NCBI GenBank assembly: GCA_905331475.1
Contig: CAJNYU010003372.1
Coordinates: forward strand, 32,502-96,501
Length of the DNA: 64,000 bases
Direction of reading: 5' to 3'
Source: Rotaria socialis
Taxonomy: Eukaryota > Rotifera > Eurotatoria > Philodinida > Philodinidae
A model generated the notes under the pieces. It did no database searches. It had not been told where the DNA came from and saw nothing but the letters and a program-made list of their open reading frames with translations. Made by a program: the position numbers and the translations under genes. Positions 1 to 11,862 of this stretch are shown piece after piece. Position 1 is the first letter of the stretch; every line of letters starts with the position of its first letter.

Positions 1-2084
1 ATAGAAACGCTCATTAGCTGTTGTTATCTAAAAAGCCGCTAGTTTGAAATGATTTAAGAGTTTTACCAGTAATTAACTAATTTTCATGTTAAATTGGTAT
101 TTTTCTGTCTAAATGAATGATTATAACTATTAAACAAATAGATTCTGCTTCGTTTATATAATGAAGCATAGTAGATATAGTACTATAATTCCTGTGATTG
201 GCATAGCTCACTGATTGATGATTGCTACTTTGTCGAAATCAGTTTTCAATAACGTTGAAGAGCATATAACTACAGAGTCAATGTAGCGGCTACCTGATTT
301 CTAATAGTTCAATATTGAAATACGTTTTGTTGAACGTAAGCCCTTTTTCAGGTGAAAACAAATTTTGAATTAAAGGTTGGGCCACTTTTTTGGGTACATA
401 GCATGACATTTGTTGCATGTAGAATCGTTAAATCATTCGGTGCTATGTGATGAAGTGCCATTTCTTATAGGAAGTTGCACTGATCATAATCATAAAGATC
501 CTATACAGGCTGTGCTAGTCTACAGAGTTCTTATTTCCTAGGTAGCCTTTATCTCATATTACCAATCGATACGAGAAAAAGAAAGAGGGTTATGTGATAT
601 TGCATATCTATGGTAAATACTGGAAAAGATCACTGAGTTTCGTTATTAACAAAGTAAAAATCTTTAAAGGTTAGACAGTTATCAATAATCCTATAGATCC
701 TGCATCTCTTCTACACTGAAAATAACTAATTCCATAAGAAAATCTATATATTTTTCCAAGTTCCACGACTTAAGTTCTATCTAAATTACCATATATAATT
801 CTTCATCTCAAGCCCCGATGATGTAATATTTGCCTAACTAAACTCTGAGCCTATACCAAAATCTTTAGTTCAATAACTAATATCTTGTTTTTATATACAA
901 ATCCTTATAACTACATTGACATCTTCAGATCGAAACCTTTATACTCACACCTACAATGTAATATAGGTATGTATGTAGGCTTAATCCTTTATTTTTCATG
1001 CTAAATATCTCATTACTATAACTATTTTATTATTTGCAGAGTTAAAATACAGTATCAATTCTGAAACCCTTGTTCCTTTATCCAATCTGCTGTGCGTATG
1101 TCTACGCAGTTATTAGTAGGACTAATCTGTGTTCGTTGATGTCTCATCTCCTTTATACATATGCACATCGTTCTATCACAAGGCTTATGAGTGATATTAA
1201 TATTTTTGTTAGTAAATCTATACACGCTTGTTGATGTAGATTATCTCTCTCACGTAAACATCCATTTCTCTCTGTTTATTACATTAAAAAGCGAACAAAG
1301 ATTTGACTCTTTCAGCGAGCATAAGTGCAAAGAAAAGGAGTGAGACAAACCTAAAAGGCGGAAAAGTTTTTCACTGAATAATGTGTATGTTATACAAATA
1401 AAATTTTAGCAAATGTGATGCATCGATGTATTTAAACAATAGGCATTGGAAGATATATAGTAAAGCTATAGGTGCAGTTTTTGTTTCGACAACTGTTGCT
1501 ACGCGTGTAAACGGAGATGGTGGCTAAAAAAACACTCGCCGATCGTTGTTTACTTTAAATAAAACTACTTCTCTTAGATTTTAGTCCTTCACCAATTTTG
1601 ATAACATCTTTCACTACAATTACACAAAATCTATTTAAACATTAGTAATGAAGTTTATGACAGATTGATAAATAAGTGATGGACAGGCGAACTATTTTCT
1701 AAAACTCAATAAGGCATTTACTTTCTTGAGGAGCAATTGTAGGGTGGAACGTATTTATCAACATCAGTGATTGACAGAAATTTCGAAGGATTGGAAATCA
1801 CTGTTCTCTTTCGTTGTAATTTACATATGATATTTTAAGGGAAAATAAATATGTTGAAGTCTCTCTTTCTGAGGCTATGATGTCCTGCTATTGTGTTTTA
1901 TCAAACTCAGATATCTAGTGCACATTAGCACCATCTACAGCGCGAATTATCGAATGAATAAAACAATTGCGAATGAAACTACTTCCCAACTCTGCTTGCT
2001 TCTGCCATGTCTATGAGCCGAGATATCGTGTTTGTAGGTAGGGAATCACGAATTCATCCTAAATTTTGATTAAAAACAATCAAC
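1..2084. other. Gene-free left flank
   Basis: AT-rich DNA without a long open frame on either strand and without an exon that I can join to a gene. It must hold the promoter of the PEX12 gene that starts at 2085, but I see no TATA box or other element clear enough to name. A gene lying mostly to the left of the window could have untranslated sequence here. Confidence 0.5.
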
Positions 2085-3080
2085 ATGTCATCTACAAATA
2101 TCAATTCAACATTAAATTTTACGTCTTCAACTGTAACTTCACCACCTTTACCCAGTGTCTTCGAATTACTTGCACAGGAGCGTTTGACTGAATTAGTACG
2201 CCCTTGTCTTCGACAGGTTCTTAAGTTTTTACATGAAATTCGCCCAGTATCTAATTTACTTCGGATGCTTTATAAATATAAAGATGAATTTATATTGATT
2301 ATTGAGAGTATCATTCAATGGCTTTATCTAAATTCTTATTCAGCATTAATCGGTGAACATTTTTATGGATTGAGAAGAACAGCTAACAATCGATTACGTT
2401 CACTCATTCTTTCTGTATTCTTACCATATGTTAAACTCAAACTTGATTTATTACATGAACAAATGTCTACGAATAGGAATAATCGTAATGCTGCATTTTA
2501 TATGATGCTTCAAATTTTACCTAAAATACAAGTGATTATCATTTTTTAAATGAATCCTCTGCAGTGATAAAAGTTACATCTTTTTTTCTGTCTTTTTGAA
2601 AAGGTTTTTATCGAAGGTGTTTGTTGGTTATATCGATTAAGTTACGCTTTCGGTCGTATTGAATATTATAGTCCAGCCCTTCAATTAGCCGGTGTTAAAC
2701 TAACCTATGCCAAAGATCCATCACCAGTCATACCACCTTCAACTTCTTCCAGTCGCTTTTTTTCCGTTGTCAGTCAAGTTATATCTAGTGGTTTATTTCT
2801 TGTTCAATTTGTTGAATGGTGGAATAATACAAATGGCGGAAAACAAAACTCAACCAGTGCAACTGTTTGTCCACCATTACCAACTACTGTTCGAACACCG
2901 TCGGCAATTGGTAAACGCCAATGTCCTCTATGTCGACAGCCATGTAATATACCAACAGCACTGCTCGGTTCAGGTTTTGTTTATTGTCATAAATGTATCA
3001 CTGAGTACGTTAATCGTTATCATCGATGTCCAACAACACATCAACCAGTAACAATCGATCAGTTGATTAAAATTTATTAA
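2085..3080 (+). CDS. PEX12: Peroxisome assembly protein 12 (PEX12), RING E3 component
   Basis: Two exons, 2085-2531 and 2604-3080, separated by a 72-nt GT..AG intron, give 307 residues; animal PEX12 is about 350. The N-terminal half carries the Pex2/Pex12-type membrane region (starts SVFELLAQERLTELVRP; the exon junction reads KIQ then VFIEGVCWLYRLSYAFGR). The C-terminus is a RING-like finger beginning CPLCRQPC and continuing YCHKCITEYV, with fewer zinc ligands than a classical RING, as is usual for PEX12. In other animals PEX12 sits in the peroxisomal membrane with PEX2 and PEX10 and ubiquitinates the import receptor PEX5 so that it can be recycled. TMEM129 follows on the same strand after 108 bp. 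The start is the first ATG of the frame. Family assignment is firm. Confidence 0.9.
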
Positions 3081-3174
3081 AATTATTGTATTTCAAGACG
3101 ATTTTTTTGTGATTTTCTTTGGTGTCATTTTTTTTTATTGCGGACTGATTAGTAGTTTTTTTTCTTGTTTTTGT

Positions 3175-3188
3175 AGATTGGTATCGAA
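3175..3188 (+). promoter_or_regulatory. Acceptor-like site before TMEM129 start
   Basis: A pyrimidine-rich tract runs into TTTTTGTAG, ending at 3176, only 12 nt before the TMEM129 ATG at 3189 and 96 nt after the PEX12 stop. It is either the acceptor of a 5' UTR intron or a spliced-leader trans-splice acceptor. The short distance to the upstream stop favours the second reading, by inference. Confidence 0.5.
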
Positions 3189-6037
3189 ATGTCATACCCG
3201 TTTTCAGATCATACCAACGCATCAGAACTTTTTATAATAACATTTCTTTACATTCTTATTGCATTTATTATTATTCTACCACCAAGCGAACTTATAACAG
3301 CTGGCTTTTCTATCGAGAATATTTTCTCTTATTTTCTTGTTGAAAGCGAAGAAATATCTTTCATACGATACCATATAAAACGTATTTCAATTAAATGTCT
3401 CGTTCATAGTTTTCTACCGTTTGGTTATGTACTAGTATTACTCTATTACTGTGATTGGTCTTCAGGTGGTACTAATGTTCCTATCGATCTTTTTACACAA
3501 ACTTCAATAGTTTTTCGACTTATTCTTTACATTTGTCTTCTTATTCCCATTGTAACATCATTGATTGTTTTACAATGGCATTTAAACGATTGTCGTATGC
3601 ACCCTATTATTCGACAATTACGATTATTTATTCAAACAAACAGTCAACAACCAGAACAAACATGGCATACAGTTGAATCATCGATAAATACTGAATTCCG
3701 TCGGTACGATAAATTTACGTGTGGTACCGCAACATCAAATGTTCGTTGCTATGTACTTGATTCATGGATATTAAAGTGTTCCCTGTATCATGTTAATATA
3801 GCTCAACAATCAAATGTACGTGTCGAATTGGTTGCTGCACATGATATACATTTACAAGAGACAAATGAAGAAGTATCGTTATCGACACAATATCTTAATC
3901 TAGTTGTTAAAAGCTATCTTGATGGTGTTAAACCATTCTATATTAGGTAAGAGAAATAAAACAAATATTCGAAGCCTGTTGATACCGACAAGAGCAAGAA
4001 CACGAGAATTTCTCTCGCTGATGATTTGCATATCATTATTCTATTGTAATAAATGACTTATAGAGTGAGCACGTGCGCAACTGTTGAATTATTTCGAGAG
4101 TTGAAATCACAGTGGCCAGATCGAAAGTTGAAAAATCAGAGTTTTATCCGTAAGATCATTTTTTGGGAATTAGTGACTTCTGTATAAGATGCGGGCATTA
4201 CCTATTCCACTGCTTTTATATCATTGACTGGTATTTCATTTCCAAAGATTTGTCACTATAAAGATGAATATTCATCAATCGATAACAAATATTTACGAAA
4301 AACTTCTGTTTTTTTTCTTTATATGTCGAAATGATATTGCCACATGGCTAATTAATTTACTTCGATTTGTTTCTCTACACAATCAAATTCAACCATATTA
4401 ATATCATCCAATAGATAATTTTGTTTCTATTTGTGGAATGTTCAATTAGATAAGATTCTCGAAATCAAGAAAAGAAATTTATCAAATTCTAGTGCATTGT
4501 TGTAGCTGAACTTGCCTATATAAGTCAGAAATTACCAACGGATAACTGAGAAAAACAAGGTGCCGTCATATACATCTATAATAGCAATGTGTTATAATTG
4601 TACTGAACTGCACTAGCAAAACTGGGATCGGAAATAGTTTCGAATTCGGAAAAAAATCAGAAGAAATTCAGAAAGGACTTCAAATTTCAGAAATTTTCCC
4701 TACTTTTCTGAAGATTTGGTTGAAATCGTCGAAGAAAGTTTTAGACCAATTCAGGTTGAAACTATTTCGAAACCGAGGAGTTCACGAAGCCTTTTCAAGT
4801 CATAGAGTTCATCGTATAATTTCAAGATTGAGTTTGTCAATGCGTCACGACGTTCTGATTGCGAAAACATTATAAACAGTAACTAATGAAATTTAAAGAA
4901 TAAAAAATTTGCATTTACATTTCAAAATGAAATTATTTCTCCTTCTTTCTTTTAAAGAATTGCATAGTATCTTACTATTGAAAAATTAAGTAACATGGAA
5001 AACTTTCTGAAATCAGTCGAATCGGACCGGATGTGGTACTTTCTCTACTAAGTAGTACCTACTGTAAACCGGCCGTTTTAACAACTTCCACGCATAAATT
5101 TCAGTTTCCTTATGCACATCTGTTCTTGAGGAATTCAGGAGATGTACAATGAGTTGTTTCAATTGAAATATCGTACGTACTTTTCTACGAATGTTTTCAG
5201 AGAATTCCATGCGGAGTTTTCCGCAGACAAATCCTAATCTTCTGCTACATTCTTATAGCAAATTATAATGAGAAAACACTACAAGGTTTTTCTATTTTGA
5301 CGCAACTATTAGTTTTTGTACTTCTTTCTCTTTCACAATGAAATATTACGCCATTTTACATAAAGGAAAATTTCAATGTGTGCAGCTGAGTAGAACAAAG
5401 AAGTGCAACTAGTGCCTTTCAAATAGAAAAAAAAAACATTTCGTCATAATTTGACTAATTATTTTTTTTCTCTTTGCGTAAACATATGAATCGATTGGCA
5501 TAAATAAATGAAGCAAATTAGGTTTTTTCCAGATATTTCAAATATCTATCACTGAATTTAGATTGCGAGCAAGTGAATATGATGATTTACGAAGTAAACT
5601 CCAAACACATATAGAAAATGTAAAAAATATTGTCGTACGTCAATCTCTAAGTGATCTATTTGTGGACGATTTTCGACAACATGTAATGAGAAATCCAAAA
5701 TATCGATTGCCAGTAACTCATCAAGTACGATATCAACGTTTTCTTTTCTAATATTTTAATAATTTCGTTTTTCTTTTGATCTTAGGATCTCGATACATGT
5801 ATTGGCTGTTTACAAACTAACGCTAACGTAAAATTAGTCAAAAATTGTGATGCACCGAATGTTGGTCAATGTAAAACATGTTTTTGTCGACCCATGTGGT
5901 GCCTTGAATGTTTAGGTAAATGGTTTGCTAGTAGACAAGATCAAGCAAGACCTGAAACATGGCTTCAATCAACATGCCCATGTCCATCGTGCCGTGCGAC
6001 TTTTTGCATACTCGATATATCTATAATTGAGTTTTGA
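3189..6037 (+). CDS. TMEM129: TMEM129-like ER membrane E3 ubiquitin ligase
   Basis: Exons 3189-3946, 5562-5724 and 5786-6037 join to 390 residues (human TMEM129 is about 360). The N-terminus has a membrane segment (FIITFLYILIAFIIILPPSEL), then the family-like stretch AGFSIENIFSYFLVESEE, and two further hydrophobic segments near residues 75-90 and 110-130. Exon 3 encodes the atypical cysteine-rich RING: CIGCLQTNANVKLV, then CKTCFCRPMWCLECLGKWF, then CPCPSCRATFC. In vertebrates TMEM129 is an ER-resident E3 ligase that works with Derlin-1 in ER-associated degradation. Intron 1 is 1,615 nt, far longer than the 50-70 nt typical of its neighbours, while intron 2 is 61 nt. The junction codon AG|A is preserved across intron 1. 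Confidence 0.88.
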
Positions 6038-6934
6038 ACAGACTAGAAATCTCAAGCTATTTTAAAATTTATACATAAATTATTTTTCTTGGTTGTTGTA
6101 CTCTTATTTTAAAATACAAATATTCCTGCACGCTTAATTCTTGTTATTCTCATTGTCTCATTTGCAAATATCAAGGGTTCATTTCTCTTTGTTGGTATTA
6201 AAATTCGTGTCCTCATTTTCATGCTGATCGACACAACAGTCACGATCATAATATAAACATGCGTGATCTAGTTTTTAGCCACTGTTGTTAAACAAATAGA
6301 AAAACAAAACAGAAGAAAATATTTCAAAACAATACTTTCATAAACACTTGAGAAATCAGTTTTTCAAGATCGATTCAATGATATTTGTATGTGTATGTAT
6401 GTTTACTACTCAATGGTTTCATTTTGATAAAAAGTCAGTATATTATGAAAAAAAGAAGAAAAAAAAGAACTGAGAGCATTCGTTGCCGACGACATTAATT
6501 ATAAGTATAAGAAGAAGAAAAAAATTAAAGTACAACAGAAAGAAAAACAGGTTGCTATTGATAGTAGTTTAGGATAGAAGAGAGTCTGACCCGTACGTGG
6601 CATGCAAACGAGAAAGAGAGAGAGAGTGAGAAACAAGCAAAGGGTTGATGTTTGAATGTTATGATGACGAATGAAAAACGTTGATTTTGTTTGATCTTTT
6701 TTTTTATTCTTATTTATACTACCTATTAAAATCATCATTCACCATCAGTACAGAGTGAGTGCGTTACCTGGTAAGATTTTTTGTCAAAAGAGAAAAAAGC
6801 ATTAAATATTTTATTTTTTTGCTTCTGTTTGCTATTTAGAAGTGAATTTAAAAAAAATATTTTCATAACTCAAAATATCAATTGTTATCCATCGAAAACA
6901 TACGATACATTCTTTTAACAGCATCCATTAAAGT
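6038..6934. other. Intergenic, no gene seen
   Basis: AT-rich spacer with polypurine tracts (an AGAGAGAGAG run near 6613-6627, and A/G-rich DNA at 6444-6540). Open frames here are low-complexity Phe/Leu/Ser-rich translations of the purine tracts and look spurious. Just upstream of the next gene a TTTTAACAG acceptor-like site ends at 6921, 13 nt before the ATG at 6935. Confidence 0.5.
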
Positions 6935-7540
6935 ATGAGTACTTTAATAGCAAACCGTGCTCAATCGGCTTATCCTCGGCCATCGTATCAAACCGAAACA
7001 AATAATCAAGATGTTAATATTAAAAAACGTCCTACAACTAGTGTAAATCCTCATCAACCATTTACGGATATATTCGAAGAAGCTGCTCTAAGAACTCTTG
7101 GGTCAGCGACTCTTGCACCGCCAGCAAGTCGTCATCGTCAACGACCAAAAACTGGTAGTATTGCTAATGCAAGAACAGTTACACGACCAACATCACGGAA
7201 ATTGCGTACAAATGAAGTTGAAAGTCTACTACGAAGTCTCGAACGTGAGGACGCATTCATCGTCCAAGTTGACTGTTTAGCTGATTATAGAACACTTGTA
7301 GAAACCATTGATTTACGTAGAACACCACTTGATTGTCAATTATTATGTGCTTTACAACAACGTGAAAATTGTATTGTCCAACAAAATGCTTGTCGAGACA
7401 CACGTTTTCGTTCATTACTCGACATACTTGAGCGACCACATGTAGCCGGAGCTGATGCACAAGCCCAACCGACCAATGACAATCAGAGTAGCTTGTCGGA
7501 CTATCCGCCCAGTGATTTTCCGTACGAATATATAAAATAA
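6935..7540 (+). CDS. Uncharacterised single-exon protein, 201 aa
   Basis: An uninterrupted frame of 201 codons with codon use like its neighbours. I do not recognise the family. The first 95 residues are basic, rich in Pro, Arg, Thr and Gln and probably disordered (for example RPKTGSIANARTVTRPTSRK). Residues 98-170 look folded and helical, with regularly spaced Leu and Arg plus several Cys (EVESLLRSLEREDAF, LDCQLLCALQQRENC, RFRSLLDILERPH). The tail is acidic and Ser/Pro-rich, ending in FPYEYIK. There is no signal peptide or membrane segment. An acceptor-like TTTTAACAG ends 13 nt before the ATG, so the start is well supported if that site is used. A cytoskeletal or ciliary role is conceivable from composition only. 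Confidence 0.6.
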   Translation: MSTLIANRAQSAYPRPSYQTETNNQDVNIKKRPTTSVNPHQPFTDIFEEAALRTLGSATLAPPASRHRQRPKTGSIANARTVTRPTSRKLRTNEVESLLRSLEREDAFIVQVDCLADYRTLVETIDLRRTPLDCQLLCALQQRENCIVQQNACRDTRFRSLLDILERPHVAGADAQAQPTNDNQSSLSDYPPSDFPYEYIK

Positions 7541-9053
7541 ACTATTTTTGAAGTTCTATTAAACTTTCTTTTTTTTTTTATATTAATTTCATCAAAATAT
7601 TTTCTTTTTTAAAAAGCGAATTCATACAGCATTTTTTTAAATGGCTATTATCGATTTTTAAAGAAGTATCATTGGATGTATGACTGATAATAAATATCAT
7701 AAGAAAATCTACGATTCTATATCAGCCGCAATTTCTTGCTTTTAAAATTGATCAATGGATGAAAAACAAACTCTTGTGCGGTATAATTACAAAGTGTTAA
7801 TCGTATACGAGTTTCAACATTGCTTACGGCATCATTTTTTTATTTCTCAAAACCATACGGTTATTGTGAGAGAATTTTTCTAAAATATAAATATTAAAAT
7901 AAATGCATTTTCAAATGAAGATTTCCTGAGTAGTTTATTTTTCTTCTTCTTAGGTTTCCATTTCAATGCATTTGCTCACTATGGCTATAAGAAATAGACG
8001 AATAAAACAATTCTCTGTATCCATAGCATAACACTAACATCATTATTGTAACATATCTTTAATTAAATCATAGAATCTATTTATCGAATGTCTCTACTAG
8101 TGATTGACCATACACAGTTGAGAATAGTAGAAGCCATTCAATGGAGATTAGAAAAAGATACTACATTGTATTTTATTTTTATTCTTTCTTAAGAATATGA
8201 TTGTGCGTCATAGAAAATGATTAAATTTCGCATACCTAAAAATATCTACCTATTAGAACAGGTCATTGTTGTGCATGCGGCCACTTTTCATAAATTATAT
8301 TATACAGAATATTTCTCTAACAGAAAAAAACAAATCTGTCAAACATTCATAAATTCGAAACTCAATGTGAACAGACGAGACACAGATTAATTTTATAGTG
8401 TCAAATTGTTTTCTTTTGTTTTTGTTTGAGAAAGAAAAAACTTATTATACTCATTTTCTGTTGATTATATTTGCAATTGTTTTGTTCCTAACTTATACTG
8501 TCTACTGAATATGAACTGAAAAGTTCACAATTATTGCTTATTTTGATCTGATAACATTGACTTTCGCCTATGAATATAAAGGATTAGCTATGTGCATTGA
8601 ATCTCGATGGTTTTTACTATTGATGAAATCATTATTCAAAACACCATCGACTCCATTCACTTGCTATACTTAGTTTCCGACGATGATATAAATCTTAATT
8701 TGAATCCGTCTGTATTAGCATCAGAGTCATCATAGTCATTGACACAATTACGTCAGTTCATGTTCGAAACAAAATTATTGATACAAAGATTGCTCATAAG
8801 TCAAAAGAAATAGAAACGTATATTCATTTAACTATTTTATTTTATACGTAATGTAAAATATAGTATGAGGATATCTGTCAGTCAGCGCCATCTGATCACA
8901 CACATTGTAAGAAGCAGCATTGATGAAGCGAAAAGGCACACTGAATCATCGACTCACGTGTTCGAGTGCAGACGATAAAAAAATTTGCGAAAGTCTAGTA
9001 GTTCTTTAAAACAAACGCTGTTTGCTTTTAGATTACTGTATTAATAATCGACA
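7541..9053. other. Intergenic, promoter side of ERAL1
   Basis: AT-rich, no supported exon on either strand. Contains homopolymer tracts (T-run near 7569-7580). A TTTGCTTTTAG acceptor-like site ends at 9031, 22 nt before the ERAL1 ATG. Confidence 0.5.
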
Positions 9054-11157
9054 ATGATAACATTACATCGAATTGCTGTTCTTACTTGTCGACATGCGCG
9101 TTCGAGTATGGTCAGTCGACCGATTCATATCGAACCTAAAGCAAATGAAAAACTTATTCCTTTATCAAAATTTGATTTAAGTAAACCATTGATCGGACGA
9201 ACTAGTGGTATGTGTTTAAGAAAGATCAGGTTATTGATTTCATTGCATTGGAATCGTCAATACACACGTTTTGCTGGATATTTTAGCTGAACATACTGCT
9301 ATTGCACTTCTTAGTCCAGACATGCCACCCGATGGCGAACTACTTAAAGTAGCTATTATCGGAGCACCTAACGCTGGAAAAAGTACATTTGTCAATCGTC
9401 TCATGGGTTGGAGGGTAAGATCAATGAACAGATGATTTTATTTAATCAAAATCTATTTTAGATTGTAATTAAAAAAAGTTTCTATTTAGATATCATCTGT
9501 ATCGAAACGGCCACATACAACTCGACATCGGATTACAGGAGTTTTAACCGATGCAAATAAACAAATTGTAAGAAATATTCTCTCGCAATGAAGGATTCTC
9601 TTTAATTATTGAGTACTGTAGGTTTTTCTCGATACACCTGGTTTTGTTGCACCATGGAGAAAAAAACGGTAAATCAATGTCAAATGAATTCTATTTAATT
9701 CTATTATACTTATAGACATAATCTCGAAAAATCAATGATACTCGATCCTCATTCATGTTTATGGGATGCAGATTTAAGTAGGTTAAAAAAATTATTTCTT
9801 TAATTAATTATTCGCTTTTCTATTAGTTTGTGTTGTACATGATGTTGGTAATCATTGGCTTCGTTTTAAACTTGATGAAGAAATATTAAAATGTCTCTAT
9901 GCTCATCCAGAGAAAGAAGCTATACTTATTCTAAATAAAGTAAGAAGTTTTATATTGAATGGCCAATAAAATAAATTCATACCTTTTCAGGTTGATTCGA
10001 TAAAACGTAAGCGAATGTTACTTGATATAACAACAATTCTTACCGATGGTTCACTCAATGGTGTTCCATATCGTCTTGATTCACCATATCATCGTAATGG
10101 TGAACTTGATATGGAACGTTTATTTCTTAAAACAGCTCATGAAATGAATATACCATTGCCAAAAACAGAAAACGATGTTAAACGAGAGCTGCTTCTAGCC
10201 GATATGAGAGAATATGAAAAGAAACTGTTAGATATTCAATTGGAAAATGTTAATCTTGATTTAGAAGAAAATCAAGTTAATGAATTAATATCTCAACATC
10301 AAGAAAAACGATTAACATTAGATAAACTTTCAGATGAAGTATCGTCTCATGTTCCTTATACATCAATGAAAGATATTAATCCATTTGAATTTAAAAAAGA
10401 TGTAATGGAAACAACCAATTGGCATTTATATTATAAGAAACTATCACAAATTCGTTTGTTTACAAGAGATCGTTCGACGTGGCCATTTTTTAATCAAGTT
10501 TTTATGATTTCAGCCAAACAAAATCGAGGCATAGCAGCCATTCGAGTTAGTTGCTTATCTTTGAACACAACCATGAACGCCATGTTATGAATGATTTTTT
10601 CTTTCTTTCTTTAGAAATATCTTTTCTCACGTACAAAATCAGAACCATGGATGTTTCATCGAAATTTTGTAACCGATCAATATCCACAAGAAATAGCAGA
10701 AATGTGTATACGTGAACAAATGCTAGAATATTTACCAGAAGAAATTCCATATAGTTATTTGATGGTAAGTTTTCGAAATCAGAAAATAATAGTTTGTAAA
10801 GTATAAGATCATTTGTCGACCAGATGAAATTGTTTTTCGTTGTTAATTAGAAGTGGCTAGGGCGTATGTATTTTTATTGCGACAGAAATTGCACCAAGTG
10901 ATATTCGAGAATTCGTTTTTTTTTGGATAGTTTTCGGACATTGTCATAGGGAGTTGAGAAGGAACTACAGCAAAATAAACTCTTGGAATATAATCTGAAA
11001 GTGTCACTAAGTTGATTCTATAGAGTAAGAAACCGAAATTTGGGCTGAGACGCCTGCATCCTTTGATTAGTTAAATTTCCGTATGGCATTATTCATATCG
11101 ATCAGGGCCTCGCCTTTTATTCTCAAAGGAAGTTTATGTATCGATTTATACAATAAG

Positions 11158-11197
<40 letters not shown>

Positions 11198-11486
11198 TTT
11201 TTGTATTCTTTTTAGACTAATGATCGATGGGAACTAGATGAAAATGATGTTCTCAATATGACGTTTATAATTTATCCTCGAGCAAAACAATTGAAACGTG
11301 ATGTTGTATGTAGAATTTTCCTTCTGTTTGGGTCGAATTTTCATTCTAATTTAATTTTAGAGTGTATTATTGAAAAACCATGGCGAAGCAATTAAATTGA
11401 TCAGCATGGAAGCTGAAAAAGCTCTCGCAACAACATTTCGTTGTGAAGTTAAATTGAAATTAATTGTGAAAATTTCTCATGAATAA
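9054..11486 (+). CDS. ERAL1: Mitochondrial Era-like GTPase (ERAL1)
   Basis: Ten exons: 9054-9207, 9287-9414, 9490-9567, 9622-9668, 9716-9777, 9827-9939, 9991-10545, 10615-10764, 11216-11305, 11361-11486; 500 residues (human about 437). The G domain is clear: Walker A GAPNAGKST in exon 2, the switch region KRPHTTRHRITGVL in exon 3, DTPGF (G3) in exon 4, and NKVDS (G4) across the exon 6/7 junction. The C-terminal exons carry the Era-type KH region (the EIPYSYL and IIYPRAKQLKRDV segments). The N-terminus is basic and could be a mitochondrial presequence. In other animals ERAL1 binds 12S rRNA and chaperones assembly of the small mitoribosomal subunit. Intron 8 is long (451 nt) and holds an (AT)n tract at about 11161-11192. 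A helical, Glu/Lys-rich insert in exon 7 (near residues 245-305) probably explains the extra length. Confidence 0.92.
11161..11193. repeat. (AT)n microsatellite in ERAL1 intron 8
   Basis: A run of alternating T and A of about 30 bp inside the longest ERAL1 intron, close to the 3' splice site. Confidence 0.85.
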
Positions 11487-11852
11487 AGAGAAAACAAAAA
11501 GCCCGTTGCTTATCTAATTAAACGTACAATAGTAAATTGTTGGAGCAAAATATCAATCTTTATATCGCATTATAAGAAAATATATTCTGAGGAAATCTAC
11601 TATCACATCAGTGGGTCGAACTTTCATCTATGAAATGGGTCATGGAAAAATAAATTCTAGTATTTGCATGATGTTTTGTAAAAGTTCTTGCAAACACTAT
11701 CAGAAGAATCTCAACTCATTTGGACGAATATAAATTATCTATCGTGCGAATAAGGAAAGCCTTTATCATCAAGCACATGTTTTTGAAGGAACATCAAGTT
11801 GACTTTGTGTTCCTTTACTATATTGTATTGTATGATGTTTCAATTGTTTTGC

Positions 11853-11862
11853 CATATTTTAG
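11853..11862 (+). promoter_or_regulatory. Acceptor-like site fused to IMPA1 start
   Basis: The sequence GCCATATTTTAG ends at 11862 and the IMPA1 ATG starts at 11863, giving a zero-length leader if this acceptor is used. A pyrimidine-rich stretch precedes it. This is best explained as a trans-splice acceptor or a 5' UTR intron end. Confidence 0.55.
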
